52,914 nucleotides of DNA from JAAYVZ01 sp035384965 (GTDB taxonomy: Bacteria > Acidobacteriota > Thermoanaerobaculia > Thermoanaerobaculales > Thermoanaerobaculaceae), in assembly GCA_035384965.1 (NCBI GenBank), contig DAOOJE010000028.1:1-52914 (forward strand). Direction: 5' to 3'. The stretch's first letter is position 1; every line of letters begins with the position of its first letter. The notes below the pieces were generated by a model. The model was not told the DNA's origin, searched no databases, and saw only the letters and a list, made by a program, of their open reading frames with translations. This document shows, one piece after another, positions 1-8,492 of this stretch. The position numbers and the translations under genes are program-made.

Positions 1-34
1 CAGGGGACATTCCTATCGAGTCCACCAGGGGACA
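1..34. repeat. Two CAGGGGACA repeats at the left edge, possible IS terminus
   Basis: The 9-mer CAGGGGACA occurs at 1-9 and again at 26-34. Repeated GGGGACA-type boxes with this spacing are typical of insertion-sequence ends such as those of the IS21 family. No transposase lies inside the window, so this may be the inner end of an element whose body is to the left. Apart from the palindrome at 203-222, I see nothing else in 35-231. Confidence 0.3.
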
Positions 35-202
35 CTATCAAGGAGTCGCGACAGCGCGGGCGGAACGACGACCGTGTCGCGGTCTGCGAGTCACCGCGGC
101 GACTTGGCGCCGGCCACCACCTCGAACCCGCTGCCACAGCCGGGACCGGCCGCGGAGTTCTCCGGTCCACCGGCTCGCCCCGAGGCCCGGCGACCCGTCT
201 CG

Positions 203-222
203 CCGCCCCGGCGCCGGGGCGG
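203..222. promoter_or_regulatory. Perfect 20-bp GC palindrome upstream of the GT39 gene
   Basis: Bases 203-222 form a perfect inverted repeat (CCGCCCCGGC followed by its exact complement), ending 9 nt before the ATG at 232. It has no U-run, so it is not an obvious terminator. It could be an operator, a leader hairpin or chance in GC-rich DNA. Confidence 0.25.
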
Positions 223-231
223 TCCGCTAAG

Positions 232-2019
232 ATGATCGGCCGTGGGAGCGACGGCGTGACGACGGCCAGCTCGGAGGCGAGAACGCGGGAACGCGTCGCT
301 CTGGCGTGCGTCGCGGCGCTCGCGGCGCTCCAGCTCGCCTGGCTGTTGCCGTCCGTGCCGCTGCTGGAACCGGACGAGGGGCGGTACCTCGACATCCCTC
401 GGCACATGGTGGAGAGCGGCGACTGGGTGACACCGCGCCTGAACGGCGTGCTGTACTTCGAGAAGCCCCCACTCCACTACTGGCTCACCGCCGCCGCAAT
501 CGAGGCGATCGGACTGACCGAGACCGCGGTGAGGATCTGGAACGTGCTGTTCGCGCTGCTCGGGGTCGTCATCGCCTGGGGGCTCGCACGGTCGTGGGGA
601 GGGCGCGAGGCGGGGCTGGGGGCGGTCCTCGTCCTGGGCACGGCGCCGCTGTGGATCGGGCTTGGCCGGCTCGGGTCGCTCGACATGGCGGTGTCGCTTT
701 TCATCACGGCGACGCTCGGGGGCGCGTGGCTCGCGAGCCGCGCCGCAGACCGTCGGCGGGAGCGGTGGCTCTGGTGGGGGGCGTTCGCCTCGGCGGCCGC
801 CGCCGTCATGACGAAGGGGCTGATCGGTGTGGTGCTCCCGGCCGCGGTCACCGGGGCGTGGGTGGTCGCGACCCGCCAGTGGCGCCTGCTGCGGCGGGTG
901 CCGTGGGTCTCTGGCTCGGCGCTCTTCTTGGCCCTCGCCGCGCCGTGGCACCTGCTGGCGTCGCTTCGCAACCCCGACTTCGCATGGTTTTACTTCGTGC
1001 ACGAGCACGTGCTGCGCTACGTGACGCCGATCGCCGAGCGGCAGGAGCCGTGGTGGTTCTTCATTGCGGTCGTGGCTGCCGGCATGCTCCCGTGGACGGG
1101 GCTGCTCCCTGCCGCGCTGCGCGTCGCGCCCGGGGCCCGCCGCTGGAGGCAGCTCGCGGACCACAGCGACGGGCTGTTCTTCGCGCTCTGGTTCGCGGTC
1201 GTGTTCCTGTTCTTTTCCGCCTCCCAGTCCAAGCTGATCCCTTACATGGGACCGGCGCTGCCGCCGCTCGCGGTCCTTGCCGGTCGGAACCTGGCTTCCC
1301 GATGGTCCGACGTCGACACGTCCCGCTCGGCGCGGCTGGTCTGGGGTGCCGGTCTCGCGCTGCTGGCCGGACTCGGCGCCATCCTCGTCGTCGCGGGGCT
1401 GGGGAGGATCGACCGGCTGGGCCTGGGAGGGCGCTGCACGCTCTGGCTCGTGGTCGCCGGCGCGGCGGCGGCGGGGCTGGCGATCGCCGGCTCGCTGGCG
1501 GGCTGGCGCGCGCGGTGGCGCCATGCAGCCTGGTTCGCGGCGGCGGCGGCGGTGGTGGTCAACCTCGCCGTCGGGGGGCTCGCGGTGCGGCTCGGCGAAG
1601 AGCGCAGCTCGAAGGGCGTCGCCGAGGCGCTGCATCCGCGCCTTCGTGCCGACGAACCGGTCTTTGCCTATCGCGATTTCCAGGAAAGCCTGGCTCCTTA
1701 CCTCGGCCGACAGGTAGGGGTCGTCGGCGCTGTGGGCGAACTGGCGTTCGGCGCCGCGCGCCTCTCCCCGGCCGTGCGTGTCGAGCGCTTCCCGACCGTC
1801 GAGGAGTTCCGGCCGAGGTGGGACTCGGCGCAGCGGGTGTGGCTGTCGGTCGGGCGCAATTGGCGGCGAAAGATGGCGGCTGACGGGCTCGGGCACGTCG
1901 AGGTGGTGTGGGAGGGGCGGGAGCGGGCGCTGGTGACGAACCTGCCGCTCGAGGCGCCCGAGGGATCGGGGCGCGCCGCAGCCGCCGGTGCGGGTCCGCC
2001 TGGAGCGGAGCGGCGATGA
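232..2019 (+). CDS. GT39/ArnT-like integral-membrane glycosyltransferase
   Basis: This 595-residue polytopic membrane protein belongs to the dolichyl-phosphate-mannose mannosyltransferase/ArnT superfamily (GT39/GT83), which moves a sugar from a polyprenyl-phosphate donor to an acceptor at the outer face of the inner membrane. The first transmembrane helix is followed by the catalytic-loop motif EPDEGRY at about residues 46-52, then EKPPLHYW, both typical of ArnT-like enzymes. About 11-13 hydrophobic helices follow, with a soluble C-terminal domain after about residue 455. ATG at 232 was chosen; GTG at 256, with GGGAGC upstream, is an alternative. The stop overlaps the next start (ATGA), so the following kinase gene is translationally coupled. 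Donor and acceptor cannot be read from the sequence. Confidence 0.85.
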   Translation: MIGRGSDGVTTASSEARTRERVALACVAALAALQLAWLLPSVPLLEPDEGRYLDIPRHMVESGDWVTPRLNGVLYFEKPPLHYWLTAAAIEAIGLTETAVRIWNVLFALLGVVIAWGLARSWGGREAGLGAVLVLGTAPLWIGLGRLGSLDMAVSLFITATLGGAWLASRAADRRRERWLWWGAFASAAAAVMTKGLIGVVLPAAVTGAWVVATRQWRLLRRVPWVSGSALFLALAAPWHLLASLRNPDFAWFYFVHEHVLRYVTPIAERQEPWWFFIAVVAAGMLPWTGLLPAALRVAPGARRWRQLADHSDGLFFALWFAVVFLFFSASQSKLIPYMGPALPPLAVLAGRNLASRWSDVDTSRSARLVWGAGLALLAGLGAILVVAGLGRIDRLGLGGRCTLWLVVAGAAAAGLAIAGSLAGWRARWRHAAWFAAAAAVVVNLAVGGLAVRLGEERSSKGVAEALHPRLRADEPVFAYRDFQESLAPYLGRQVGVVGAVGELAFGAARLSPAVRVERFPTVEEFRPRWDSAQRVWLSVGRNWRRKMAADGLGHVEVVWEGRERALVTNLPLEAPEGSGRAAAAGAGPPGAERR

Positions 2020-3047
2020 GGGAGGAACGCGACGTCGCACAGGCGCTGGCGGCGTACCCGTTGCGCGTGCGCGGGCTGGAGCGGGTTTCCAGCGGGCACA
2101 TCAACCTCACGTTCAGGGTGGAGGCGGACGAGGGGCCGTTCATCCTGCAACGGCTTCACCCGGTGTTCGGCCCGGAGGTGCACGTCGACATCGAGGCGGT
2201 CACCGCGCACCTGGCGGCACGGGGCCTCACGACCCCGCGGCTCGTGCGCACGAGGGACGGCGAGCTGTGGACGCCCGGCCCCGACGGCCGGCCGTGGCGG
2301 GTGCTGACCTGCATCCCGGGGCGGGTGGTCCTCGCTGCCGAGTCGCCGGCGCGGTGCGCGGCCGCCGGGGCGTGCCTCGGGCGGGTCCACCGCGCCCTGT
2401 GGGATTTCGAGCACCCCTTCGCCCACCGCCGGGTCGGGGTCCATGACACACTCCGGCACCTCGCCCGACTGCGGGCCGCTCTCGCCGAGCACCGCGACCA
2501 CCGACTCTTTCACGAAATCGAACCCCTCGCGGCCGCGATCCTGGCGGCGGCCGAAAAGCTCGCGCTTCCCGCGGAGCTCCCCCTCCGAGTCGTCCACGGC
2601 GACCCCAAGATCTCGAACTTCGTTTTCGCGGACGACGGCTCGGCCCGGGCCATGATCGACCTCGATACCTTTTCCCGCATGGCGCTGCCGCTGGAAATCG
2701 GCGACGCCCTGCGCTCGTGGTGCAGCCCGCGGGGGGAGGAGTCCACGGAACCCGTCGATATCGACCACTTTCGCGCCGCCATCGAGGGCTACGCAACCGC
2801 CGTCGGCGACCTCCCGACGACTCTGGAGCGCGAGGCCACCCCGCTGGCGACGGCGCTCATCGCCGTCGAGCTGGCGGCGCGCTTCTGCACCGACGCTCTC
2901 GAGGAACGCTACTTCGCCTGGGATAGCTCCCGCTTCCCGTCGGCTACCGAGCACAACCTCGTGCGCGCCCGTGCCCAGCTCGTGTTCGGGCACTCCGTGC
3001 TTTCGCGCCTGCCCGCCCTGCAGGAGATCGTCCGCGCAGCGTGGTAG
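2016..3047 (+). CDS. Aminoglycoside-phosphotransferase-fold kinase (NahK-like)
   Basis: This 343-residue soluble kinase of the APH/choline-kinase fold phosphorylates a small-molecule hydroxyl with ATP. The Brenner catalytic loop is HGDPKISN (H194-N201) and the metal-binding segment is IDLDT (D215, D217). The N-terminal lobe has a glycine/serine loop (SSGHINLTF) and the ILQRLHP segment typical of N-acetylhexosamine 1-kinase (NahK) relatives, where I-L-Q-R marks the ATP-binding lysine/arginine strand. The ATG at 2016 overlaps the stop of the GT39 gene by 4 nt. Coupling to a membrane glycosyltransferase suggests that it activates a sugar for the same pathway, but the substrate is unknown. Confidence 0.75.
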   Translation: MREERDVAQALAAYPLRVRGLERVSSGHINLTFRVEADEGPFILQRLHPVFGPEVHVDIEAVTAHLAARGLTTPRLVRTRDGELWTPGPDGRPWRVLTCIPGRVVLAAESPARCAAAGACLGRVHRALWDFEHPFAHRRVGVHDTLRHLARLRAALAEHRDHRLFHEIEPLAAAILAAAEKLALPAELPLRVVHGDPKISNFVFADDGSARAMIDLDTFSRMALPLEIGDALRSWCSPRGEESTEPVDIDHFRAAIEGYATAVGDLPTTLEREATPLATALIAVELAARFCTDALEERYFAWDSSRFPSATEHNLVRARAQLVFGHSVLSRLPALQEIVRAAW

Positions 3048-3064
3048 GCCCCCTACCCGTCCGG

Positions 3065-3129
3065 TCGAAAGTCTTCCCCCCCACAGCAAGGCCGCCCACA
3101 ACTCCTCGACCATTCGCCCGGGCGGGCGG
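3065..3129. repeat. Intergenic repeat, copy 1
   Basis: This is one of three similar intergenic stretches (the others are 28993-29071 and 43763-43838). It begins TCGAAAGTCTTCC, has CAGCAAGGCC in the middle and ends in a GC hairpin (CGCCCGGGCGGGCGG). It lies between the convergent kinase and acetyltransferase genes, where the hairpin could help end transcription. Confidence 0.45.
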
Positions 3130-3137
3130 TGGCGCCG

Positions 3138-3734
3138 CTACTCGTGCATCGGGGAGTAGTCGGCGACCATCGCTTCCATGGCCTGCCAGATGTGGGACAC
3201 GTCGTTGGAGAGCACGATGAGGTCGCGCTTGAGGCCGCGAATGTCCTTGACGTGGGCGCGCAGCACGGCCTCCTGGGTGAAGCCGAGCTTCTCGAAGGTG
3301 CGGCGGGCGGCCACCTGGTTTTCGACCACCTGCACGACCATCTTTTCGATGCCCATGTTGGTCGCGAGCCTCACCAGGGTGCGGGAAAGTGCGGTGCCGA
3401 GCCCCTTGCGGCGCAGGGCGTGGGCCACGGCGACACGGATCTCCCCCACGTGCCGCGTCCAGCCGTAGCGGGTGCGGTACAGAGTGGTCTCGCCGACCAC
3501 AGCGCCATCGAGCTCGGCGACGAGCGAGACGACTTCCTCAAAGTCCACCTTCTTGAGGAAGCGCTCGACCCACTCCGGGCTCGACACGTCGTCGCGCAGG
3601 AACTGCCGTTCCTCCTCGGGGAAGGCGCGGTAGAACTCCAGCAGCTCGGCGCCGTCGATGGCGCGCAGCGGGCGGATCACGACGTGGGTGCCGTCGCGCA
3701 GCGTGACGTGCTGGGGAAACCCTTCGAGGTGCAT
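3138..3734 (-). CDS. GNAT-family N-acetyltransferase
   Basis: This 198-residue protein has the Gcn5-related N-acetyltransferase fold. The acetyl-CoA pyrophosphate-binding signature is RRKGLG (about residues 118-123) after strand β4 (EIRVAVA), and the C-terminal N...A...F.KLGF pattern is typical of motif B. It is the last gene of the oor operon: its ATG is 10 nt after the stop of the gamma-subunit gene, preceded by GAGGAGAG. Family members acetylate protein lysines, amines or antibiotics. The operon position suggests regulation or modification linked to central carbon metabolism, but no substrate can be assigned. Confidence 0.8.
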   Translation of the reverse strand: MHLEGFPQHVTLRDGTHVVIRPLRAIDGAELLEFYRAFPEEERQFLRDDVSSPEWVERFLKKVDFEEVVSLVAELDGAVVGETTLYRTRYGWTRHVGEIRVAVAHALRRKGLGTALSRTLVRLATNMGIEKMVVQVVENQVAARRTFEKLGFTQEAVLRAHVKDIRGLKRDLIVLSNDVSHIWQAMEAMVADYSPMHE

Positions 3735-3744
3735 GCTCTCCTCC

Positions 3745-4305
3745 TCAGTGCGCCGTCGTGGCGGCCTGCTCGCGCCCGTACTCGTAGCCCTTCCGCAGGG
3801 CGCGCATGTTGAGGTCCTCGGTGCCCCTGGGGACCGAGCTCAGCACCGCCTTTTCGACCGCTTCGGCGGACACGAGCCCGGTCACGCCGGCGAAGAACCC
3901 CGCCATGACAATGTTGAGGACGAGCCGGCGGCCGAGTTCCTCGGCGAAGCGCGTGGCCGGGATGCCGAGCGATCGCGCCCCGGGCGGCATCCGGTCGTCG
4001 AGGGTGACGAGTTCCTGCTCGTACAGCACGAGCCCGCCGGGCTTGAGCTGGCCGATGAACTGGTTATAGGCGTCCTGCGACATGAGCACGAGGATGTCGG
4101 GGTTCTTGACGTAGGGGTAGCCGATCACCTCGTCGGACACCGAGACCTGGGCCGAGCACGCCGAGCCGCGCGCCTCGGGCCCGAACGCCTGGATGAGGGT
4201 GGCGTACTTGTTGTCGTAGATCGACGCCGCCTTGCCGATGATGTGGCCGCAGAGAATCACGCCCTGCCCGCCGAGGCCGCCCACGCGAATTTCGGTCTTC
4301 GCCAT
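3745..4305 (-). CDS. korC: 2-oxoglutarate:ferredoxin oxidoreductase gamma subunit
   Basis: This 186-residue protein is the gamma domain of the 2-oxoacid:acceptor oxidoreductase family. It opens with the family signature RVGGLGGQG and contains the FGPEARGSACSAQVSVSD segment, which lies near the coenzyme-A/TPP interface. With the alpha, beta and delta subunits it forms the complex that reversibly converts 2-oxoglutarate and CoA to succinyl-CoA and CO2, reducing ferredoxin. It starts 1 nt after the stop of the beta-subunit gene, so translation is probably coupled. The length is normal for OorC/KorC. Confidence 0.88.
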   Translation of the reverse strand: MAKTEIRVGGLGGQGVILCGHIIGKAASIYDNKYATLIQAFGPEARGSACSAQVSVSDEVIGYPYVKNPDILVLMSQDAYNQFIGQLKPGGLVLYEQELVTLDDRMPPGARSLGIPATRFAEELGRRLVLNIVMAGFFAGVTGLVSAEAVEKAVLSSVPRGTEDLNMRALRKGYEYGREQAATTAH

Positions 4306-4306
4306 C

Positions 4307-5191
4307 TCAGACTCCGTACGGCGTGTACTTGTCGCCGAGCACCCTGCCGAGGTGCTCGTTCATCGACTCCAGCCACGTCGGCCTTTCGCGGTCCACGAAC
4401 TTGCCGACGATGATGTCGCCCTGGTACGAGAGGCCGACCTCCTTGGTGTCCGCGCCGTTGCGGATGATCGACCGTTCCTTGTAGTACTTGACCTGGTCGA
4501 CGCCGTCACCCAGGCGGTTGCGGCGCGAGTACAGCGTCGGACAGGGGGACATCGCCTCGATGAACACGAACCCCTTCTTCTCGAGCCCTTCCTTCATCGC
4601 CTTGGCGAGCTGCCGCACGTGATAGATCGTCCAGCGCGCCACGTACACCGCGCCGCAGGCGTCGGCCAGAAACGGCAGGTTGAACGGGTTCTCGAAGTTG
4701 CCGTACGGCATCGTGGTCTGGGTCGGGCCGATCGGCGTCGTCGGGGCCACCTGGCCGCCCGTCATGCCATAGGTGAAGTTGTTCACGCACACGATCATGA
4801 GGTCCATGTTGCGGCGCGCCGCGTGGACGAAGTGGTTGCCGCCGATCGCCGTGAGGTCGCCATCCCCCGAGTACACCACGACCTTGAGCTTGGGGTTCGC
4901 GAGCTTGAGGCCGGTGGCGAACGGGATCGCCCGCCCGTGCGTGGTGTGGAACGAGTCGAGGTTCAGGTAGCCGGCGACGCGGCCGCTGCAGCCGATGCCG
5001 GACACGATCGCCACCTCGTCGAGGTTCAGCCCCGATTCGGTGAGCGCCCGCGTGAAGCAGTTGACGGTCGTGCCGATCCCGCATCCCGGGCACCAGATGT
5101 GGGGCAGGCGGTCCTGCCGCAGGTACGGCATGACCGGGTTCTCGATTCCGTACCGTTCGATCAGCTCGGCGTTGGTCCACTCGCTGCTCAT
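4307..5191 (-). CDS. korB: 2-oxoglutarate:ferredoxin oxidoreductase beta subunit
   Basis: This 294-residue protein is the thiamine-diphosphate and [4Fe-4S]-binding beta subunit. The TPP/Mg motif runs from GDGDLTAIGGNH to VNN about 20 residues later. Cluster cysteines are visible in WCPGCG (about residues 33-38), GCSG (about 68) and SPCPT (about 216). Its start overlaps the alpha-subunit stop (ATGA at 5188-5191), as in a coupled operon. Substrate specificity (2-oxoglutarate rather than pyruvate) is inferred from the separate delta-alpha-beta-gamma gene order of the OorDABC type and from the adjacent fumarase genes. Confidence 0.9.
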   Translation of the reverse strand: MSSEWTNAELIERYGIENPVMPYLRQDRLPHIWCPGCGIGTTVNCFTRALTESGLNLDEVAIVSGIGCSGRVAGYLNLDSFHTTHGRAIPFATGLKLANPKLKVVVYSGDGDLTAIGGNHFVHAARRNMDLMIVCVNNFTYGMTGGQVAPTTPIGPTQTTMPYGNFENPFNLPFLADACGAVYVARWTIYHVRQLAKAMKEGLEKKGFVFIEAMSPCPTLYSRRNRLGDGVDQVKYYKERSIIRNGADTKEVGLSYQGDIIVGKFVDRERPTWLESMNEHLGRVLGDKYTPYGV

Positions 5192-6345
5192 CGCACCGCC
5201 TCCACGATCGCCCTCGTGATCACGGCCGGCTCGTGCACCGTGCCGCCGGGATGCGGCACCGACACCACGCGGGTGCGGCCCGCCACGGCGCGCTCGACCT
5301 CCAGCACCATCTGGCCCATGTTGATTTCGGGCACGACGAACGCCTTGACCCGGCCCGCCAGCTCGGCGATGAGCTTCGACGGAAACGGCCAGCAGATGAT
5401 CAGCCGCAGGTGGCCGACCTTCACCCCCTGAGCGCGCGCTGCCTCGATGGCCGCCGTGGCGACGCGCGAGGTGATTCCGAACGACACCACCACGACGTCG
5501 GCGCCCTCGACTCCGTCCATCCGCACGTCCACGAGCGTGTCGGCGCTCGCGTTGACCTTGTCGAGCAGCCGCCGCACGAGCTTGTCCTGCGCCGCCGGGT
5601 TCATGGCCGGGTAGCCGCGTTCGTCGTGCGTGAGCCCCGTGACGTGGATGCGGTGGCCATCGCCGGCCTTCGTCATTTCCGGCACGAGGCTGCCGTTGGT
5701 GCCGAAGACCTTGTAATCACCCGGTTTGCGGGCGGTGAAGCGGCGCTCCACCACCTCGATTTCCGACGCCGGCGGGATGGCGACCCGCTCGGTCATGTGC
5801 CCGACCACCTCGTCCATCATGAAGAACACCGGCACCCGGTACGCCTCGGCCAGGTTGAACGCCTTGATCATGAGGTCGAAGCACTCCTGCGGCGAGTTGG
5901 GCGACAGCGCGATCGGCATGTAGTCGCCGTGGGAGCCCCAGCGCACCTGCATCATGTCGGCCTGGGCCGGGAGCGTCGGCAGGCCGGTCGACGGGCCGCC
6001 CCGCTGCACGTCCACGAACACGCAAGGGGTCTCGGTGATGGCGGCGTACCCGATGTGCTCCATCATGAGCGACAGACCCGGCCCGGAGGTCACGGTCATG
6101 ACCTTCTTGCCGGCCCAGGCGGCGCCCAGGATGGCGATCGACGAGGCGATCTCGTCCTCCATCTGGATGAACAGGCCGCCCACCTCCGGGATGCGGGCGG
6201 CGAACCGCTCCACGACCTCGGTGGAGGGGGTGATCGGGTAGCCGGCCACGAAGCGGCAACCGGCCGCGAGCGCCCCTTCACAGGCGGCGTGGTCGCCGTC
6301 GATGAAGTGGACGCCGGTCAGCACTCCTTTGGGATCCGCGTGCAA
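5188..6345 (-). CDS. korA: 2-oxoglutarate:ferredoxin oxidoreductase alpha subunit
   Basis: This is the alpha subunit, about 385 residues with the start chosen here. It carries the pyrimidine-binding domain (GYPITPSTEV near residue 35), the EDEIASS segment with the conserved acidic residue that activates TPP, and the C-terminal transketolase-like domain II (VVVVSFGITSR). TTG at 6345 was chosen because GGAGG lies 5 nt upstream and the length then matches OorA. The open frame extends to 6480, but the extra residues lack family similarity and would overlap the upstream ferredoxin gene. It is followed directly by the beta-subunit gene with a 4-nt overlap. Confidence 0.87.
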   Translation of the reverse strand: MHADPKGVLTGVHFIDGDHAACEGALAAGCRFVAGYPITPSTEVVERFAARIPEVGGLFIQMEDEIASSIAILGAAWAGKKVMTVTSGPGLSLMMEHIGYAAITETPCVFVDVQRGGPSTGLPTLPAQADMMQVRWGSHGDYMPIALSPNSPQECFDLMIKAFNLAEAYRVPVFFMMDEVVGHMTERVAIPPASEIEVVERRFTARKPGDYKVFGTNGSLVPEMTKAGDGHRIHVTGLTHDERGYPAMNPAAQDKLVRRLLDKVNASADTLVDVRMDGVEGADVVVVSFGITSRVATAAIEAARAQGVKVGHLRLIICWPFPSKLIAELAGRVKAFVVPEINMGQMVLEVERAVAGRTRVVSVPHPGGTVHEPAVITRAIVEAVR

Positions 6346-6371
6346 GGTAACCTCCGACGTCGAATCACCCG

Positions 6372-6671
6372 CTAGGGTTGACTGGGAATCAGCGGCTCCG
6401 GCGCGGCGGCCTTTTGCCGGGCCTCGAGGTCCTTCAGCCGCACGCCGTAGATGGCGAAGTCCGGGCAGTAGTGCCCGCACATGTCGCAGCCGGTGCAGTC
6501 CTCAGGCCGCGCCAGCACCGGGTAGTGGTACCCCTTCTTGTTGTAGCCGTGCGAGAACTCGATGCAGTGCGTCGGGCAGAAGTCGATGCAGAACGAGCAC
6601 CCCTTGCAGACCTCGATGCGCACGAACACGGTGCCGCCCTTGCCTTTGCGGGCACCCTCCTGGTCGCTCAT
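6372..6671 (-). CDS. korD: 2-oxoglutarate:ferredoxin oxidoreductase delta subunit (2[4Fe-4S] ferredoxin)
   Basis: This 99-residue ferredoxin-like subunit has two CxxCxxCxxxC cluster motifs: C22/C25/C28/C32 (VCKGCSFCIDFC) and C59/C62/C65/C69 (CTGCDMCGHYC). It passes electrons from the TPP-radical intermediate in the beta subunit to soluble ferredoxin. It is the first gene of the minus-strand operon (delta-alpha-beta-gamma-GNAT), with 26 nt between its stop and the alpha-subunit start. About 200 nt separate it from the divergent fumarase genes, so both TCA-cycle units may be controlled from one region. Confidence 0.88.
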   Translation of the reverse strand: MSDQEGARKGKGGTVFVRIEVCKGCSFCIDFCPTHCIEFSHGYNKKGYHYPVLARPEDCTGCDMCGHYCPDFAIYGVRLKDLEARQKAAAPEPLIPSQP

Positions 6672-6841
6672 CCTCGCTCCCCCTTTCCCATGCCGGCCGG
6701 ATGGTACGCCCCGGCCGACCGCGGCGCAAGGTACGTCAACGTAAAAGTCTCCACGAACAACTCTTCTGTGCCAGCCGCGGGCGCCTGCCCAAAGAGGGCA
6801 ACCGCCCGCCGCGCGAAGACTACACCGGAAGTGAAGAAAGG

Positions 6842-6847
6842 TACAAT
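6842..6847 (+). promoter_or_regulatory. Putative -10 box of the fumarase operon
   Basis: TACAAT at 6842-6847 matches a sigma70 -10 element and lies 22 nt before the chosen fumarase start. No good -35 is seen at the usual distance. Confidence 0.3.
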
Positions 6848-6869
6848 GTGCGCCGGAGGGACCCCCGGC

Positions 6870-7754
6870 ATGCTGACACCCGAGCAGTGGACCGAGAAGC
6901 TGGTCGAGGTCATCGCCCGTGCCTCGACGCAACTGCCACCCGACGTGGTGGAGGCGCTGCGGCGCGGCCGCGACGCCGAGGTGGAGGGATCGCTGGCCCG
7001 CAAGGCGCTCGACTCGATCCTCCACAACATCGAGCTGGCCGCCGGCAACTGGCAGCCGATCTGCCAGGACACCGGCACCCCTCTGTTCTGGATCCACCAC
7101 CCGATCGGCATGTCGACGCGCATGCTGACGGCGGCGTGCGAGGAGGCGGTGCGGCGCGCCACGGCCCGGCAGCTGCTGCGCCCCAACGCCGTCGATCCGC
7201 TCACCGAGAAGAACACCGGCCACGGCCAGGCGCCTGGCATCCCGACCGTGCACTGCGAGGAGTGGGACAGCTCCGAGGTCGAGGTACGCCTCATCCTCAA
7301 GGGCGGCGGGTGCGAGAACTGCGGAATGCAGTACTCGCTGCCCAACCCGGCGCTGAAGGCCGACCGCAACCTCGAGGGCGTGCGCCGGTGCATTCTCGAC
7401 GCCATCCAGAAAGCGCAGGGCAAGGGATGCTCGCCGGGGATCATCGGCGCCTGCTTCGGCGGCGATCGCGGCTCCGGGTACGTCGAGTCGAAGCGGCAGC
7501 TCTTGCGGCCGCTGCCGGACCGCAACCCCATCCCCGAGCTCGACGCCATGGAGCAGGACATCCTCGCCAAGGCCAACCAGCTCGACATCGGCCCCATGGG
7601 GTTCGGCGGCAAGACCACGGTGCTGGGCGTCAAGATCGGCCATCTCGGCCGGCTGCCGGCGTCCTACTTCGTGAGCGTGAGCTACATGTGCTGGGCCAAC
7701 CGCCGGGCCGGCGCGGGCATCGCCGCGGACGGCACCGTCACGTGGGTGGACTGA
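6870..7754 (+). CDS. Class I fumarate hydratase, alpha (N-terminal) subunit
   Basis: This 294-residue protein is the N-terminal half of the oxygen-sensitive [4Fe-4S] fumarase (FumA/TtdA type), which interconverts fumarate and malate. Conserved cluster-cysteine regions are ICQDTGTP, GCENCGMQ and GCSPGIIGACFGGDRGSGY. ATG at 6870 was chosen because GGAGGG lies 9 nt upstream; an in-frame ATG at 6846 would lie on the putative -10 box. The C-terminal half is a separate gene 11 nt downstream, as in archaeal and many anaerobic bacterial fumarases. L-tartrate dehydratase (TtdAB) is homologous, but the TCA-cycle context favours fumarase. Confidence 0.88.
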   Translation: MLTPEQWTEKLVEVIARASTQLPPDVVEALRRGRDAEVEGSLARKALDSILHNIELAAGNWQPICQDTGTPLFWIHHPIGMSTRMLTAACEEAVRRATARQLLRPNAVDPLTEKNTGHGQAPGIPTVHCEEWDSSEVEVRLILKGGGCENCGMQYSLPNPALKADRNLEGVRRCILDAIQKAQGKGCSPGIIGACFGGDRGSGYVESKRQLLRPLPDRNPIPELDAMEQDILAKANQLDIGPMGFGGKTTVLGVKIGHLGRLPASYFVSVSYMCWANRRAGAGIAADGTVTWVD

Positions 7755-7765
7755 GGAGGACAACG

Positions 7766-8353
7766 ATGGCGAAGCTGACGCTTCCCTGTGATGTCGAGAC
7801 GATTCGAGCGCTGAAGGTCGGTGACTTCCTGGAGCTGGAAGGCCGCATCGTGACCGGGCGCGACTCCGCCCACCATTGGCTCCTCGAGCGCTTTCAGGAA
7901 GACGTGGCGCCGCTGCTGGCCGGCTCGGTGATCTACCACTGCGGCCCGGTCGTGAAGCGGCACGAGGACGGCCACTACTCGTTCGTGGCCGCCGGGCCCA
8001 CGACCTCGGCGCGCGAGGAGCCGTACCAGGCCGACGTTATCGGCCGCTACGGCGTGCGCGGCGTGATCGGCAAGGGCGGGATGGGCGCCAGGACGCTCAA
8101 GGGGCTGCAGGAGCACGGCGCTGTGTACCTGCACGCCGTCGGCGGGACGGCCCAGGTGCTGGCGCGGGCCGTGGTCGAGGTCGAGCAGGTGTTCATGCTG
8201 CAGGAGTTCGGCGTCCCCGAGGCGCTCTGGGTCATCCGCGTCAGCGGCTTCCCGGTCGTGGTGACGATGGACTCCCACGGCAACTCGCTCCACGCCGAGG
8301 TCGAGAAAGCCTCGCGCGCGAAGCTCGATCAGCTCCTCGGCCTGGCCGGCTGA
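7766..8353 (+). CDS. Class I fumarate hydratase, beta (C-terminal) subunit
   Basis: This 195-residue protein is the swivel C-terminal domain of class I fumarase, corresponding to the last third of FumA or to TtdB. Family features are GRDSAHH near residue 27, IYHCGPV near 54, GPTTSARE near 73, and IGKGGMG, which contributes to the active site. A strong GAGGAGGA ribosome binding site sits 5 nt before the ATG, 11 nt after the alpha-subunit stop. The two proteins should form one heteromeric enzyme in the TCA cycle beside the 2-oxoglutarate oxidoreductase. Confidence 0.88.
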   Translation: MAKLTLPCDVETIRALKVGDFLELEGRIVTGRDSAHHWLLERFQEDVAPLLAGSVIYHCGPVVKRHEDGHYSFVAAGPTTSAREEPYQADVIGRYGVRGVIGKGGMGARTLKGLQEHGAVYLHAVGGTAQVLARAVVEVEQVFMLQEFGVPEALWVIRVSGFPVVVTMDSHGNSLHAEVEKASRAKLDQLLGLAG

Positions 8354-8492
8354 GCTCCGAGGCGCCGCTCTCCGCCGCCCCCCCTCCGGACCGGCACCGC
8401 CTTTACCGGACCGTGGCCTCGCAGGCCCGCCCCGCCTGCGCCAGGACGGGCGGGCAGGGGCCCGAGGCGCTATCCTCGGCGTGGGAGGGATC

